Notes: generated by a model not told the origin, from the letters alone. Counted from the first letter of the stretch, positions 39,745-51,737 are shown. The stretch: DNA of 64,000 nucleotides from an uncultured Senegalimassilia sp. (GCF_934636665.1 NZ_CAKUAT010000006.1:72172-136171); one strand, 5' to 3'. A program made the numbers and translations.

Positions 39745-41688
39745 ATGAGCAATACCCCTGAAGTTATCGAAGACGATCCCATCGAGGTGCGCAAGGCCAA
39801 GCGCCAGGCCATGCTCGATGCGGGCCAGAACCCCTATGGTCATGCGTTCGACTACAGCCATCACCTGGCCGAGCTCGAGCAGCTGTACGCGCACCTTGAG
39901 GACGGGGATTCCACCGAGGACCTGGTCAAGGTCGCCGGCCGTATCATGTCCAAGCGCGTTCAGGGCAAGATCGCCTTTTTGGGCCTGCGCGACGCCACGG
40001 GCGACATGCAGCTGTTCTGCCGCATCAACGAGCTGGGCGAAGAGGCCTTCGGCCGCTTGAAGGACCTTGATGTGGGCGACTGGATCGGCGTCGAGGGCGC
40101 TATGATGCGCACGCGTCGCGGCCAGCTGTCCGTGGCCGTCTCGTCCTTCGAGCTGCTCAGCAAGTCCATCCGCCCGCTGCCCGAGAAGTTCCACGGCCTG
40201 GCGGACAAGGAGACGCGTTATCGCCAGCGTTACGTCGACCTGGTCATGAACCCCGAGGTCAAGCAGGTCTTCGAGAAGCGCTTCAAGATCGTCGCCGCCA
40301 TCCGCCGCCACATGGAGGACCAGGGCTTCTACGAGGTGGAAACGCCGTTTCTGCATCCCATCCTGGGCGGCGCGAACGCAAAGCCGTTCGTGACGCACTT
40401 CAACGCGCTCGACCGCGACTACTTCCTGCGCATTGCCACCGAGCTGCCGCTTAAGCGCCTGCTCGTAGGCGGTTTCGAGAAGGTGTTCGAGATCGGCCGC
40501 CAGTTCCGCAACGAGGGCATGGACCCGTACCACAACCCTGAGTTCACCACCATGGAGGCATACCAGGCCTTCTCCGACCTCAACGGCATGATGGACCTCA
40601 CCGAGGGCTTCATCAAGGCGGCCGCCGAAGCCGCCTGCGGCACGCTTAAGGTCAGCTACCAGGGCGTCGACATAGACCTGTCCGGCCAGTGGCCGCGCGA
40701 GACCATGTGCGGCTTGGCAACGCGCTATGCCGGCGAAGAGGTCTCCTTCGACCGTAGCCGCGAGGACCTGGTGGCCATCCTGGAGAAGAACGGCGGTCGC
40801 GCCGAGGACGCCTGGGGCAAGGGCAAGCTCATCTCCGAGATTTTCGAGGCCGTGGCCGAGGAGAAGCTCATCCAGCCCGTGTTCGTCACCGAGCATCCGC
40901 TGGAGATCTCCCCGCTGGCCAAGAAGCTGCCGAACAATCCCGAGCTCACCGAGCGTTTCGAGCTGTTCATCTGCGGCCACGAGTACGCCAACGCCTTCAA
41001 CGAGCTCAACGACCCGGTCGACCAGGCCGCGCGCTTCCGTGCGCAGGTCGAGGCCAAGGACATGGGCGACGACGAGGCCATGGGCTACGACGCCGACTAC
41101 ATCCGCGCGCTCGAGTACGGCATGCCTCCGGCAGGCGGCGTGGGCATCGGCATCGACCGTCTGACCATGTTGCTCACCGATTCGCCGACCATCCGCGACG
41201 TGCTGCTGTTCCCGCACATGCGCGACGAGGCCCCTGCCGGTGCCAAGCCCGCTGCACGCCCGGCCGCTCCCGTCGAGCACCCCGCCGAGGAGCCCATCGA
41301 CTTCTCCAAGGTGGTCGTCGAGCCGCTGTTCGCCGACGAGGTGGACTTCGACACGTTCAGCAAGTCCGACTTCCGTGCTGTGAAGGTCAAGGACTGCGTG
41401 GCCGTGCCGAAGAGCAAGAAGCTGCTGCAGTTCACGCTTGATGATGGTACGGGCACCGATCGCACCATCCTGTCCGGTATCCACGCCTACTACGAGCCGG
41501 AGGAGCTGGTGGGTCGCACGCTCGTGGCCATCACCAACCTGCCGCCGCGCAAGATGATGGGCATCGCCTCCTGCGGCATGCTGCTGTCCGCCGTGCACGA
41601 GGAAAAGGTCGACGACGACACCACCGAGGAGCGTCTGAACCTGCTCATGGTCTCCGACCGTATCCCGGCAGGCGCCAAGCTGTACTAA
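39745..41688 (+). CDS. lysS: Lysyl-tRNA synthetase (class II) with C-terminal tRNA-binding domain
   Basis: The 647-residue enzyme attaches lysine to its tRNA. The first 500 residues are a normal class II LysRS: OB-fold anticodon domain, motif 2 (EIGRQFRNEGMDPYHNPEFT) and motif 3 (AGGVGIGIDRLTMLL). A Pro/Ala linker (about 500-515) then joins a roughly 110-residue EMAPII/MetG-type OB-fold tRNA-binding domain (FSKSDFRAVKVKDCVAVPKS, ILSGIHAYYEPEELVGRTLV, LPPRKMMGIASCGMLLSAV). That module is usually found on MetRS or as the free protein Trbp111. ATG 39745; the 193-base leader after the greA hairpin shows no T-box features. Confidence 0.95.
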   Translation: MSNTPEVIEDDPIEVRKAKRQAMLDAGQNPYGHAFDYSHHLAELEQLYAHLEDGDSTEDLVKVAGRIMSKRVQGKIAFLGLRDATGDMQLFCRINELGEEAFGRLKDLDVGDWIGVEGAMMRTRRGQLSVAVSSFELLSKSIRPLPEKFHGLADKETRYRQRYVDLVMNPEVKQVFEKRFKIVAAIRRHMEDQGFYEVETPFLHPILGGANAKPFVTHFNALDRDYFLRIATELPLKRLLVGGFEKVFEIGRQFRNEGMDPYHNPEFTTMEAYQAFSDLNGMMDLTEGFIKAAAEAACGTLKVSYQGVDIDLSGQWPRETMCGLATRYAGEEVSFDRSREDLVAILEKNGGRAEDAWGKGKLISEIFEAVAEEKLIQPVFVTEHPLEISPLAKKLPNNPELTERFELFICGHEYANAFNELNDPVDQAARFRAQVEAKDMGDDEAMGYDADYIRALEYGMPPAGGVGIGIDRLTMLLTDSPTIRDVLLFPHMRDEAPAGAKPAARPAAPVEHPAEEPIDFSKVVVEPLFADEVDFDTFSKSDFRAVKVKDCVAVPKSKKLLQFTLDDGTGTDRTILSGIHAYYEPEELVGRTLVAITNLPPRKMMGIASCGMLLSAVHEEKVDDDTTEERLNLLMVSDRIPAGAKLY

Positions 41689-41713
41689 GCGGCAAACCTT
41701 ATATCGTGATTGC

Positions 41714-41755
41714 AAGAAAGCCCGCCTAGGTTAACCCAGGCGGGCTTTCTTTGTT
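41714..41755 (+). terminator. Rho-independent terminator of lysS
   Basis: A 14-bp stem AAGAAAGCCCGCCT with its complement, a 10-base loop and a TTTGTTT tail. Confidence 0.88.
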
Positions 41756-41791
41756 TGGTGGAAGGCGAACGTGCGGTTGCGTTTCGCCGCT

Positions 41792-41825
41792 CGATCCTAT
41801 GACGCGGTGCCGCGCCATAGGATCG
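41792..41825. terminator. Hairpin near the end of the AI-2E transporter gene
   Basis: A 10-bp stem CGATCCTATG with its complement and an inner GCGG/CCGC stem, 18 bases from the minus-strand gene's stop. No T-run, so its terminator role is uncertain. Confidence 0.4.
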
Positions 41826-41842
41826 TCCCGTTGCGGATGACG

Positions 41843-42997
41843 TTATGCCAGTGTTGCGGGTTTGATAGCCGCGTCGCTTTCGTCTTCGCTGCCGTTTTCG
41901 GCATCAACTTGCGCGAAGTGCTCCATGGCAAGCGTTCGGAGCGTGGAGATGACGGGTACGCCCAAAAGCACGCCCAGAAGGCCGAACAGCGACCCGCCGG
42001 CGATCACGGCCACGAACACCCAGATGCTCGGCAGGCCCACCGACTGTCCCACCACGTTCGGGTAGATGAGGTGCCCCTCGATTTGCTGGAGGACCACTAG
42101 GAACACGATGAACTGCAGGGCCTGCATAGGATCTTGCGACAGGATCATCGCTGCACCCATGATGCCGCCGATCCATGCGCCGGCGAACGGGATGAGCGAC
42201 GATACGCCCACGATAAGGCCGATGGATGCCGCATAAGGGAACTGCAGGATGGTGCCGCCGATTGCACACAGGGCGCCTAGGATGATGGCCTCGATGCATT
42301 GCCCGCGGATGAAACGCGAGAAGCAGTCGTTGGTGATGCTGCATGCGTGCAGCACGCGGCGGCGCAGGTTCTCGCCGGGGATGAAGCTTGCCGCGCGCAT
42401 GGCGCCGGCATGCACGCGGTCCTTGTCAAGCAGCAGGTACAGAGCGAACACCATGCCCAGCAGGATCGAAAGCGTCAGGTGCGCCACCTCTCCGCTGGTC
42501 TGCGCCACGATGCGCAGCGCCTGGTCGGTGCCGCCCATGGCGTCCAGAGCCTTTTGCCCGATGGAGTTCCAGGTGGCGTTGTCCAAGATCGGAATGGCTT
42601 GCGCACCGGGAAGGTTCGCGATGGCCTGCGACGCCATGGCCGCAGCTTCCGATATGCCGGTGATGATGGCGGAGCCCACGGATTTGAACTCGCCGCCCAC
42701 GAATGCGGTCAGCGCCGCAAGCGCCAAGGTGACGGCGGCGATGGCCAGGATGACGCAGATGGGGCGGCGCGTTTTCGCCACAAGCGCGCTATTCGAGCGC
42801 GGAAACCACCGGGACTCGAGCGCCGCTGCAATGAAGTTGAGCAGGTATGCCAGCACCGCGCCGATGGCTAAAGGCTCAAGGGCGGACCAGACGGTTGAGA
42901 AGATGGAGCAGAGGCCGTCGAACCGGGCGACGGCCAGCGCCGCCACGGCAAGGGCGGCGATAAGGATAAGGGCGTAGCGTATGGTGTGCCTGTTCAT
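41843..42997 (-). CDS. AI-2E family (PerM-type) transporter
   Basis: The 384-residue membrane protein has the PerM/AI-2E family layout: hydrophobic helices at the N-terminus (YALILIAALAVAALAVA, LAIGAVLAYLLNFIAAAL), a large soluble middle, and the conserved C-terminal block with ILGALCAIGGTILQFPYA, LIPFAGAWIGGIMGAAMIL, GHLIYPNVVGQSVGLP and GGSLFGLLGVLLGVPVI. Some family members export autoinducer-2 or act as sodium antiporters; the substrate here is unknown. ATG 42997 follows ACAGGAT; a longer start farther upstream is less likely. It is convergent with lysS and divergent from clpC. Confidence 0.9.
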   Translation of the reverse strand: MNRHTIRYALILIAALAVAALAVARFDGLCSIFSTVWSALEPLAIGAVLAYLLNFIAAALESRWFPRSNSALVAKTRRPICVILAIAAVTLALAALTAFVGGEFKSVGSAIITGISEAAAMASQAIANLPGAQAIPILDNATWNSIGQKALDAMGGTDQALRIVAQTSGEVAHLTLSILLGMVFALYLLLDKDRVHAGAMRAASFIPGENLRRRVLHACSITNDCFSRFIRGQCIEAIILGALCAIGGTILQFPYAASIGLIVGVSSLIPFAGAWIGGIMGAAMILSQDPMQALQFIVFLVVLQQIEGHLIYPNVVGQSVGLPSIWVFVAVIAGGSLFGLLGVLLGVPVISTLRTLAMEHFAQVDAENGSEDESDAAIKPATLA

Positions 42998-43276
42998 GCG
43001 ATCCTGTCGGTTGAAGGGGATGGGCCGCGCTGTCGCGCGTTTCGCAACCAGTATAAGCGTGTGCATCGGTCAAGGCGCCGTACTTGCGCGCTTGTCGTCC
43101 TTTCGTGAAGAACCGCTTGCGAAATCCGGGTAGAAAGGGGCAAAAGGGGTCCAAAAGCGCTTCCGGTGTGTGCGGATTGCACGTAGCAAGGGCAACGGGC
43201 GCTGTGCGGCTTCGGGCTACTTTATTATGTATACGATACGTAAACGGCTTAGCAGTCCATTGACGGGAGTGCTAAC

Positions 43277-43322
43277 ATGAACAACCGAGACCATAATCAT
43301 ATGCCGCGAGAATCGAGGCTTC

Positions 43323-43333
<11 letters not shown>
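43277..43333 (+). CDS. Possible 18-residue leader peptide overlapping the clpC start
   Basis: ATG 43277, preceded by GGGAG, opens an 18-codon frame (MNNRDHNHMPRESRLHVI) that ends at TGA 43331-43333, overlapping the clpC start at 43323 by 11 bases in another frame. Such an overlap would allow translational coupling. It is rich in His and Asn. It may be coincidence. Confidence 0.25.
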
Positions 43334-45896
<2,563 letters not shown>

Positions 45897-46014
45897 GGTT
45901 CCGGTTGCTTCCGCTGCGCCCTGCTTGGGCCGGCTGGGGAGCGCCTGCCACGCGCTCTTTTTCCATACAGCGCGTAGCGTGCCTGCGAAAACGCGGCAGT
46001 TGCTTTAGAATGTA

Positions 46015-46046
46015 AGGCGGTCCCGAAAGGGGCCGCCTCATTTGTT
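46015..46046 (+). terminator. Rho-independent terminator between clpC and ispD
   Basis: A 10-bp stem AGGCGGTCCC with its complement (one G-T pair), a GAAA loop and a CATTTGTTTT tail. TAGAAT just before it (46005-46010) may be the ispD -10, in which case the hairpin lies in the ispD leader. Confidence 0.65.
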
Positions 46047-46066
46047 TTCGACGGAAAGAGGAAACC

Positions 46067-46915
46067 ATGCCCAAGACCGTTGACCCGGTGTTCTCGTCCT
46101 CGGTGCTCGCCGCGGCCGATCTGGCCACGGCGCTCGACATCGATGCGCTCACGCAATCCTTGGCCGGCCTTGAGGGCAAGGTCGACAAGAACCCGAAGAC
46201 GGCGGCCATCATCTTGGCCGGCGGCACGGGCGAGCGTTTCGGCAAGGAAGGCGGCAAGCAGCTGGTGGAAATCGGCGGCAAGCCGATTCTCACCTGGTCG
46301 GTCGAGGCCTTCGACGCTGTAGGCGACATTGGCCTCATCGTCATCGTCTGTCCGGCCGAACGCCAGGGCGAGTACCTGAGCAAGGCCGTCGACCCCTTCT
46401 CGTTCGCTACGCCCATCGTGGTCGCCGCGGCGGGCTCCACGCGTCAGGAATCGGCGTTTTCCGGCCTTGAGCTGGTGCCCGAGGAGTTCGAGTACGTGGT
46501 CATGCACGACGGTGCCCGTCCGCTCATCTCGGCCGACCTGATCGCCCATACCATCGCCACGCTCAAGGGCAACATCGACGCCGATGGCGCTGTGGTGGCC
46601 CATCCCGCCATCGATACGCTCAAGGTGGTGGAAAACGGCGTCATCGTCGGCACGCCCGATCGCAGCGTGTTCTGGAACGCGCAAACCCCGCAGGTGTTCC
46701 GCGCGGGCATCTACCGCCGTGCGCACGCCTCGGCGCTCTCCGACGGCTTCGTCGGCACCGATGACAGCTCGCTGATCGAGCGTCTCGGCGGCCGCGTCCT
46801 TGTGGTGGAGGGCAAGCGCGACAACATCAAGCTCACCGTACCGGAGGATTACCTCATGCTCGTGGCCGCCGTGCGCGAGCGTTATCTCAAGCAGAAAGGC
46901 GAGCAGGAGCAATGA
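46067..46915 (+). CDS. ispD: 2-C-methyl-D-erythritol 4-phosphate cytidylyltransferase with N-terminal extension
   Basis: The 282-residue enzyme of the MEP isoprenoid pathway activates MEP with CTP. It has AAIILAGGTGERFGKEGGKQ (nucleotide loop), ARPLISADLI in the context VVMHDGARP, NAQTPQVFRAGIY and GTDDSSLIERLG. The family is usually about 230 residues; here some 45 residues (SSSVLAAADLATALDIDALT and following) precede the catalytic domain. ATG 46067 follows GAAAGAGG, so the extension is likely real. Its stop overlaps the ispF start by four bases, indicating translational coupling. Confidence 0.94.
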   Translation: MPKTVDPVFSSSVLAAADLATALDIDALTQSLAGLEGKVDKNPKTAAIILAGGTGERFGKEGGKQLVEIGGKPILTWSVEAFDAVGDIGLIVIVCPAERQGEYLSKAVDPFSFATPIVVAAAGSTRQESAFSGLELVPEEFEYVVMHDGARPLISADLIAHTIATLKGNIDADGAVVAHPAIDTLKVVENGVIVGTPDRSVFWNAQTPQVFRAGIYRRAHASALSDGFVGTDDSSLIERLGGRVLVVEGKRDNIKLTVPEDYLMLVAAVRERYLKQKGEQEQ

Positions 46916-47409
46916 GCCTGGGATTCAGCGCCCTGCGCATAGGGCAGGGCTACGACGTGCATAAGCTGGTCGAGGGCCGCAAGCTCATCATCGGCGGGGT
47001 GGATATCCCGCACACTCTGGGGCTGCTCGGCCACTCCGACGCCGATGTGCTGGCGCATGCCGTGGCAGATGCGCTGCTCGGCGCCATCCGCGGCGGCGAC
47101 ATCGGCAAGCTCTTCCCCGACACCGACCCTGAATGGGAGGGGGCCGATTCCATGAAGCTGTTGGCGGCGGTGGCGGCCAAGGTGCGCGAAGAGGGCTACC
47201 AGATCATCGACGTCGATAGCGTCATCGCAGCTCAGGCGCCGAAGATGGCGCCGTATCGCCAGCAGATGCGCGAGAACTTGGCAGCCGCCATGGGTATCGC
47301 GGTCGACAACGTCGGCGTGAAGGCGACCACCACCGAGCACCTGGGTTTCGAGGGCCGTCAGGAGGGCATCTCCGCCACGGCCGTGGCCCTGCTGGCGCGA
47401 TGTAGCTAG
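46912..47409 (+). CDS. ispF: 2-C-methyl-D-erythritol 2,4-cyclodiphosphate synthase
   Basis: The 165-residue MEP-pathway enzyme, two steps after IspD, shows the metal-binding IGQGYDVHKL, LLGHSDADVLAHAVADALLGA, GDIGKLFPDTDPEW and TTTEHLGFEGRQEGI. It is a metal-dependent trimer in the family. The ATGA overlap with ispD makes the pair an operon; cysS follows 89 bases downstream, an order common in actinobacteria and firmicutes. Confidence 0.96.
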   Translation: MSLGFSALRIGQGYDVHKLVEGRKLIIGGVDIPHTLGLLGHSDADVLAHAVADALLGAIRGGDIGKLFPDTDPEWEGADSMKLLAAVAAKVREEGYQIIDVDSVIAAQAPKMAPYRQQMRENLAAAMGIAVDNVGVKATTTEHLGFEGRQEGISATAVALLARCS

Positions 47410-47498
47410 TTCGGGCGCGGTTTTCGCAACGCCCGGTCCCTTCGCAGCCTTCGTCAACCCGCCGCACCATGCGGCATGCACATAGAACAGGAATGCAA

Positions 47499-49019
47499 AT
47501 GCTTAAGATCTACGACACCAAACTTCGTGAAAAGGTGCCTTTCGAGTCGCTCGAGCACGGGAAGATCGGCATGTACGTGTGCGGTCCCACCGTGTACAAC
47601 TACATCCATATCGGCAATGCCCGTACGTTCGTCAGCTTCGACGTCATCCGCCGCTACCTCTCCTGGCGTGGCTTCGACGTGAAATTCGTCTCCAATATCA
47701 CCGACGTCGATGACAAGATCATCAAGAAGGCCAACGAAGAGGGCCGCAGCGCAGCCGAGGTTGCCGCCGAGTATTCGCAGGCATTCCTTGATGATATGCA
47801 CGCCATGAACGTGCAGGACCCCGATGTGCGCCCGCGCGCAACCGAGGAGATCCCTGAGATGATCCAGCTCATCCAGGAGCTCATCGATGGCGGCCACGCG
47901 TACGAGGTCGAGGGCGACGTCTACTTCAGCGTGCGCAGCTATGCTGATTACGGTGCGCTGTCCGGTCGCAACATCGACGAGATGGAAGGCGGTCATCGCG
48001 AGCTGCGCGCCGACGGCCAGGGCCTGGAAGACCGCAAGCGCGACCATCTCGACTTCGCGCTGTGGAAGGCCGCCAAGCCCGGCGAGCCTTCTTGGGAAAG
48101 CCCGTGGGGCCAGGGCCGTCCCGGCTGGCACATCGAGTGCTCGGCCATGTCGCGCAAGTACCTGGGCTTGCCCTTCGACATCCACGGCGGCGGTGCCGAC
48201 CTGGTGTTCCCGCATCATGAGAACGAGCGCGCCCAGTCCGAGGCCGCATGCGGCTGCACCTTTGCCAATCATTGGATGCACAGCGGCATGCTGCAGATCA
48301 ACCACGAGAAGATGAGCAAGTCGCTGGGCAATTTCCTGCTGTTGCGCGACATCCTCAAGACCACGTCCCCCGATGTGCTGCGTTTCCTTATGCTGCAAAC
48401 GCATTACCGCAGCCCGCTCGATTTCTCCGACGAGCGTCTTGACGAGGCTGCATCCGCGCTTTCCCGCATCGAGAACGCCGTGCGCAACCTTGATTGGCAG
48501 ATGAAGAACGCCCAGGATGTGCCCAGCCCGCTTGATACCCAGGCCATCCTGAAGCAGACGAAGTCCACGCGCGTCGAGTTCGTCCTAGCCATGGACGACG
48601 ACTTCAATGCTCCGCGCGCGCTGGGCGAGGTGTTCGACCTGGTCGGTTTCGCGAACACCCAGATCGCCGACAAGACGCTTTCGCTCTCCGATGTTCCCTC
48701 CGTGCGCGATCTGCGCGAGACCATCACCACGCTCATGCGCGTGTTCGGCGTGGAGGTTGCTCCTCAGGATTGGGAGGATGCGCAGGAAGATGCGTATCCG
48801 GCCGAGGTCGTCGACCTGGCGAAACAGGTTGCCGGCTACGAAGGCTCGGATGCTCATGAGGCTGTCGACGCTCTGCTCGAGGCTCGTGCCACCGCGCGTG
48901 CCGAGAAGAACTGGGCCGTGGCCGATGCCGTACGCGATGGCCTTACGGGGCTGGGCTTCACCATCGAGGACACCCCTCAGGGTGCTCGCGTCAGCTACGA
49001 CCCCTCCGAGGGCAAGTAG
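47499..49019 (+). CDS. cysS: Cysteinyl-tRNA synthetase
   Basis: This 506-residue class I synthetase shows the zinc Cys in MYVCGPTVYNYIHIGNARTF (with HIGN as the HIGH motif), the zinc ligands in WHIECSAMSRKYLG and HHENERAQSEAA, and KMSKSLGNFLLLRD (KMSKS motif). ATG 47499 is preferred for its spacing to ACAGGA; an in-frame ATG two codons earlier is possible. It probably belongs to the ispD-ispF-cysS unit. A hairpin without T-run at 49075-49098 may end it. Confidence 0.96.
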   Translation: MLKIYDTKLREKVPFESLEHGKIGMYVCGPTVYNYIHIGNARTFVSFDVIRRYLSWRGFDVKFVSNITDVDDKIIKKANEEGRSAAEVAAEYSQAFLDDMHAMNVQDPDVRPRATEEIPEMIQLIQELIDGGHAYEVEGDVYFSVRSYADYGALSGRNIDEMEGGHRELRADGQGLEDRKRDHLDFALWKAAKPGEPSWESPWGQGRPGWHIECSAMSRKYLGLPFDIHGGGADLVFPHHENERAQSEAACGCTFANHWMHSGMLQINHEKMSKSLGNFLLLRDILKTTSPDVLRFLMLQTHYRSPLDFSDERLDEAASALSRIENAVRNLDWQMKNAQDVPSPLDTQAILKQTKSTRVEFVLAMDDDFNAPRALGEVFDLVGFANTQIADKTLSLSDVPSVRDLRETITTLMRVFGVEVAPQDWEDAQEDAYPAEVVDLAKQVAGYEGSDAHEAVDALLEARATARAEKNWAVADAVRDGLTGLGFTIEDTPQGARVSYDPSEGK

Positions 49020-49242
49020 GATAAAACCGACGTTGCGGGCCGCTGCGCCGCTTCGTTCCCGTCTTCAACCTTGCGGGCGTGGCCGAAAGGCCGCGCCCGG
49101 TCTGGCCTGACGCAAGGTGCGTTTTACCGGGCCTAGGGCAAAGGGTGCCGGATTTGCCGTGCGGCGTCCGGTTGGATGGGTTCGAGGCCGCGCGGCGGCT
49201 TTCGTGTTTGTACTGGATCGATTACTACGAAGATTGCTACCG

Positions 49243-50517
49243 ATGACAGATTTTTCAACAACCGAGCTCCTTGCGCCTGCGGGCGGCCGCAGCCAGCTCG
49301 AGGCTGCCGTCCGTTTCGGGGCGGATGCGGTGTATTTGGCCGCCGACAGGTTCGGCATGCGCCAACGCGCCGAAAACTTCACGCTTGACGATATCCCGTC
49401 CGCCGTCGCCTTCGCGCACGCGGCGGGTGTGAAGGTGTACGTGACGGTGAACACGCTTATGAACCAGGCGGATATCGCCGCCCTGCCGCCGTATCTTGAG
49501 GCTCTTGACGCCTCGGGCGCCGATGCGCTCATCGTCAGCGACCTCGGTGCGTTCTCTCTGGCGAAGCGCTATGCGCCGCATATGGAGCTGCATGTGAGCA
49601 CGCAGGCTTCCGTGATGAATGCCGAAGCTGCACGCACCTGGTACGATTTGGGCGCCTCGCGCGTGGTGGTCGCGCGCGAGATGAGCGTGGAGGACATCGC
49701 CGAGTTGCGCGCGCAGGCGCCGCGCGATCTTGAGATCGAGGCGTTCGTGCATGGCGCCATGTGCATGGCCTTCTCGGGGCGCTGCATGTTGTCGGCGGCC
49801 ATGACGGGGCGCTCGGGCAACAAAGGCTATTGCGCGCAGCCGTGCCGATGGAGCTATGCGCTCGTCGAGGAAAAGCGCCCCGGCGCGTATTACCCTATCG
49901 AGGAGGATGTGCGCGGAACCTATGTCATGAACGCGCATGACCTGTGCATGATCGAGCATCTCGATGAGCTGGCGCAAGCTGGCGTCAGCTCATTCAAGAT
50001 AGAGGGCCGCAATAAGCGTGCGTTCTACGTTGCCACGGTGGTGCATGCCTATCGGGCGGTCATGGACGGCGCCGACCCGTCCACGGTCATGTCCGACCTG
50101 CATGCCATTTCGCATCGCCCCTACGGCACCGGCTTCTATTTCGGTCAGCCAAGCCAACGCCAGGAGCGTGACGGTTATGACAAGGATTACCTGCATGCCG
50201 CTACGGTGACCGCATGCTGCCCGGAAGGGGAGAGCAGGTGGCGAATCGAGGCCACGTGCCATAACCGGTTCCGCGAAGGCGATGAACTCGAGGCGCTTTC
50301 TCCGCGCAAGGCCATTGCAACGGCGAACGTGAGGGGCCTCACCTGGCTGGTGCAGCCAAGCGGAGACCGTCCCAACCCGTCCCCTGAGCCGGTGCCGGTA
50401 GCCAATCGCACTATGGAAACCTATGCGTTCACCAGCGATATCTCCTTGCAGCCGGGCGATCTGCTGCGCATTCGCGTGGATTCCGCCCCTCAAGGCGTGC
50501 AGGAAGTGAGGGCATGA
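49243..50517 (+). CDS. Peptidase U32 family protein (TrhP/RlhA-like)
   Basis: The 424-residue protein has the U32 signature EAFVHGAMCMAFSGRC, the Cys-rich follow-up GNKGYCAQPCRW, the N-terminal TELLAPAGGRSQLEAAVRFG barrel start and FKIEGRNKRAFYVATVVHAYR. Well-studied relatives act in RNA hydroxylation (TrhP on tRNA uridine-34, RlhA on 23S rRNA) instead of proteolysis and bind iron-sulfur clusters. The substrate here is unknown. ATG 49243 lies upstream of a weak ribosome site. The MFS gene overlaps its stop by four bases. Confidence 0.92.
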   Translation: MTDFSTTELLAPAGGRSQLEAAVRFGADAVYLAADRFGMRQRAENFTLDDIPSAVAFAHAAGVKVYVTVNTLMNQADIAALPPYLEALDASGADALIVSDLGAFSLAKRYAPHMELHVSTQASVMNAEAARTWYDLGASRVVVAREMSVEDIAELRAQAPRDLEIEAFVHGAMCMAFSGRCMLSAAMTGRSGNKGYCAQPCRWSYALVEEKRPGAYYPIEEDVRGTYVMNAHDLCMIEHLDELAQAGVSSFKIEGRNKRAFYVATVVHAYRAVMDGADPSTVMSDLHAISHRPYGTGFYFGQPSQRQERDGYDKDYLHAATVTACCPEGESRWRIEATCHNRFREGDELEALSPRKAIATANVRGLTWLVQPSGDRPNPSPEPVPVANRTMETYAFTSDISLQPGDLLRIRVDSAPQGVQEVRA

Positions 50518-51737
50518 GCTGCTTCGAAACGGCATCCGCGGCGGAGACGCCCAGCCGCGCGCGCGGCAATCTCATGATCTTGGTGTTGGCGCTCAGCTGC
50601 TTTGTGTTCGGGTGCGCCTACCAGTACATCTTGGGCGTGCCCGATCAGGTCGCGCAAATCGCCGGTATCGATCTTTCCCAGGTCAGCCTCATGATGGGCG
50701 TCTATGGCGTGTGCAACGCCATCGGCACCCCGCTTCTGGTCATGGTGCTCACCTCGCGCGGACCGAAAACGTTGCTGCTGGTCAGCCTTGCCCTTATGGC
50801 GGTGGGCATGGCGATTTGCGCCGCCACCCCCATCTATCCCGTCATTTTGACGGGTCGTGCCGTCATGGGCGTGGGCAACGGCACCTTTGCGGCAACCGCC
50901 TATATCGCGGCAAGCCGCATCGCCGGCCCTTCGCATGCCGCCTCGGCTATGTCGAACGTGGCTCTTGGCTTCAGCGCTTCCTTCGTCTTCGCGCTTCCCG
51001 CCGCGCGTATGCTGCGCAACGTTATCACCTGGCAGCAGGCGTATTGGGCGCTCGTCGTCGCGGCGTGCGTCGCATTCGCGGTCATCGCGCTCGTGGTGCG
51101 CGTGCCCGACGCGCCGAGCAGCTCATCGGCCGGGCAGGGCCGTCGCAACGCCGATGCGCTGCGCGTGTTCCGCAACCCCTGCGTGGTGCTGCCGCTGATT
51201 TGCACCGTGCTCATGTTCGTGGGATACGCCTCCATGAACACCTACATCACGCCGTTCATGGAAAGCGTGCTTCCCCAGCCGGAGTGGGTGAGCGGCTCCC
51301 TGTTCGCCTTCGGATTGATGAGCATGATCGGTTCGAAGGCAAGCGGCTGGGCAGCCGATCGCTTCGGTTCGGCTTCGGCGGTCATCGGCTGCGTGGCGCT
51401 TCAGGCGGTAACGCTGGTGGTGTTGGGGCTTGTCACGGGGTCGTGGCCTGCGGCGCTGGCGGCAGCGTGTATGTGGACAGGCATATCCTGGGGATTCTTA
51501 CCGGCGCAGAATTCATTCATCATGCTCAACGCCGGGGATGAGGCGGCGTTTGCCGTCAGTTTGTCGAACTCCTCGCTGCAGCTCGGCAGTGCGCTCGGGT
51601 CGTTCGCTGCAGGCGTGTTCATCACCTGCATGCCGCTTCTGGCGATGCCGTTCGTCTCCGCTGCCTTCACCGCTTGCGCGGTGGCTGCCGAAATCGCGGC
51701 GTTGCGCTTGTCCCGCAAACCGCGCCGCGTACAGTAA
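50514..51737 (+). CDS. MFS transporter (AraJ/DHA1-like)
   Basis: The 407-residue protein has about 12 membrane helices with the loop 2-3 motif region (LTSRGPKTLLLVSLALMAVG), GRAVMGVGNGTFAATAYIAA (motif C-like) and the second-half AADRFGSASAVIG. It resembles DHA1 drug or metabolite exporters such as AraJ. Its ATGA overlap with the U32 gene means the two are co-translated, an unusual pairing whose logic is unclear. The substrate cannot be predicted. Confidence 0.9.
   Translation: MSCFETASAAETPSRARGNLMILVLALSCFVFGCAYQYILGVPDQVAQIAGIDLSQVSLMMGVYGVCNAIGTPLLVMVLTSRGPKTLLLVSLALMAVGMAICAATPIYPVILTGRAVMGVGNGTFAATAYIAASRIAGPSHAASAMSNVALGFSASFVFALPAARMLRNVITWQQAYWALVVAACVAFAVIALVVRVPDAPSSSSAGQGRRNADALRVFRNPCVVLPLICTVLMFVGYASMNTYITPFMESVLPQPEWVSGSLFAFGLMSMIGSKASGWAADRFGSASAVIGCVALQAVTLVVLGLVTGSWPAALAAACMWTGISWGFLPAQNSFIMLNAGDEAAFAVSLSNSSLQLGSALGSFAAGVFITCMPLLAMPFVSAAFTACAVAAEIAALRLSRKPRRVQ

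Noticed and set aside
43090..43322. CIRCE, HAIR or CtsR operator upstream of clpC
   Set aside because: No matching inverted or direct repeat could be found by eye.
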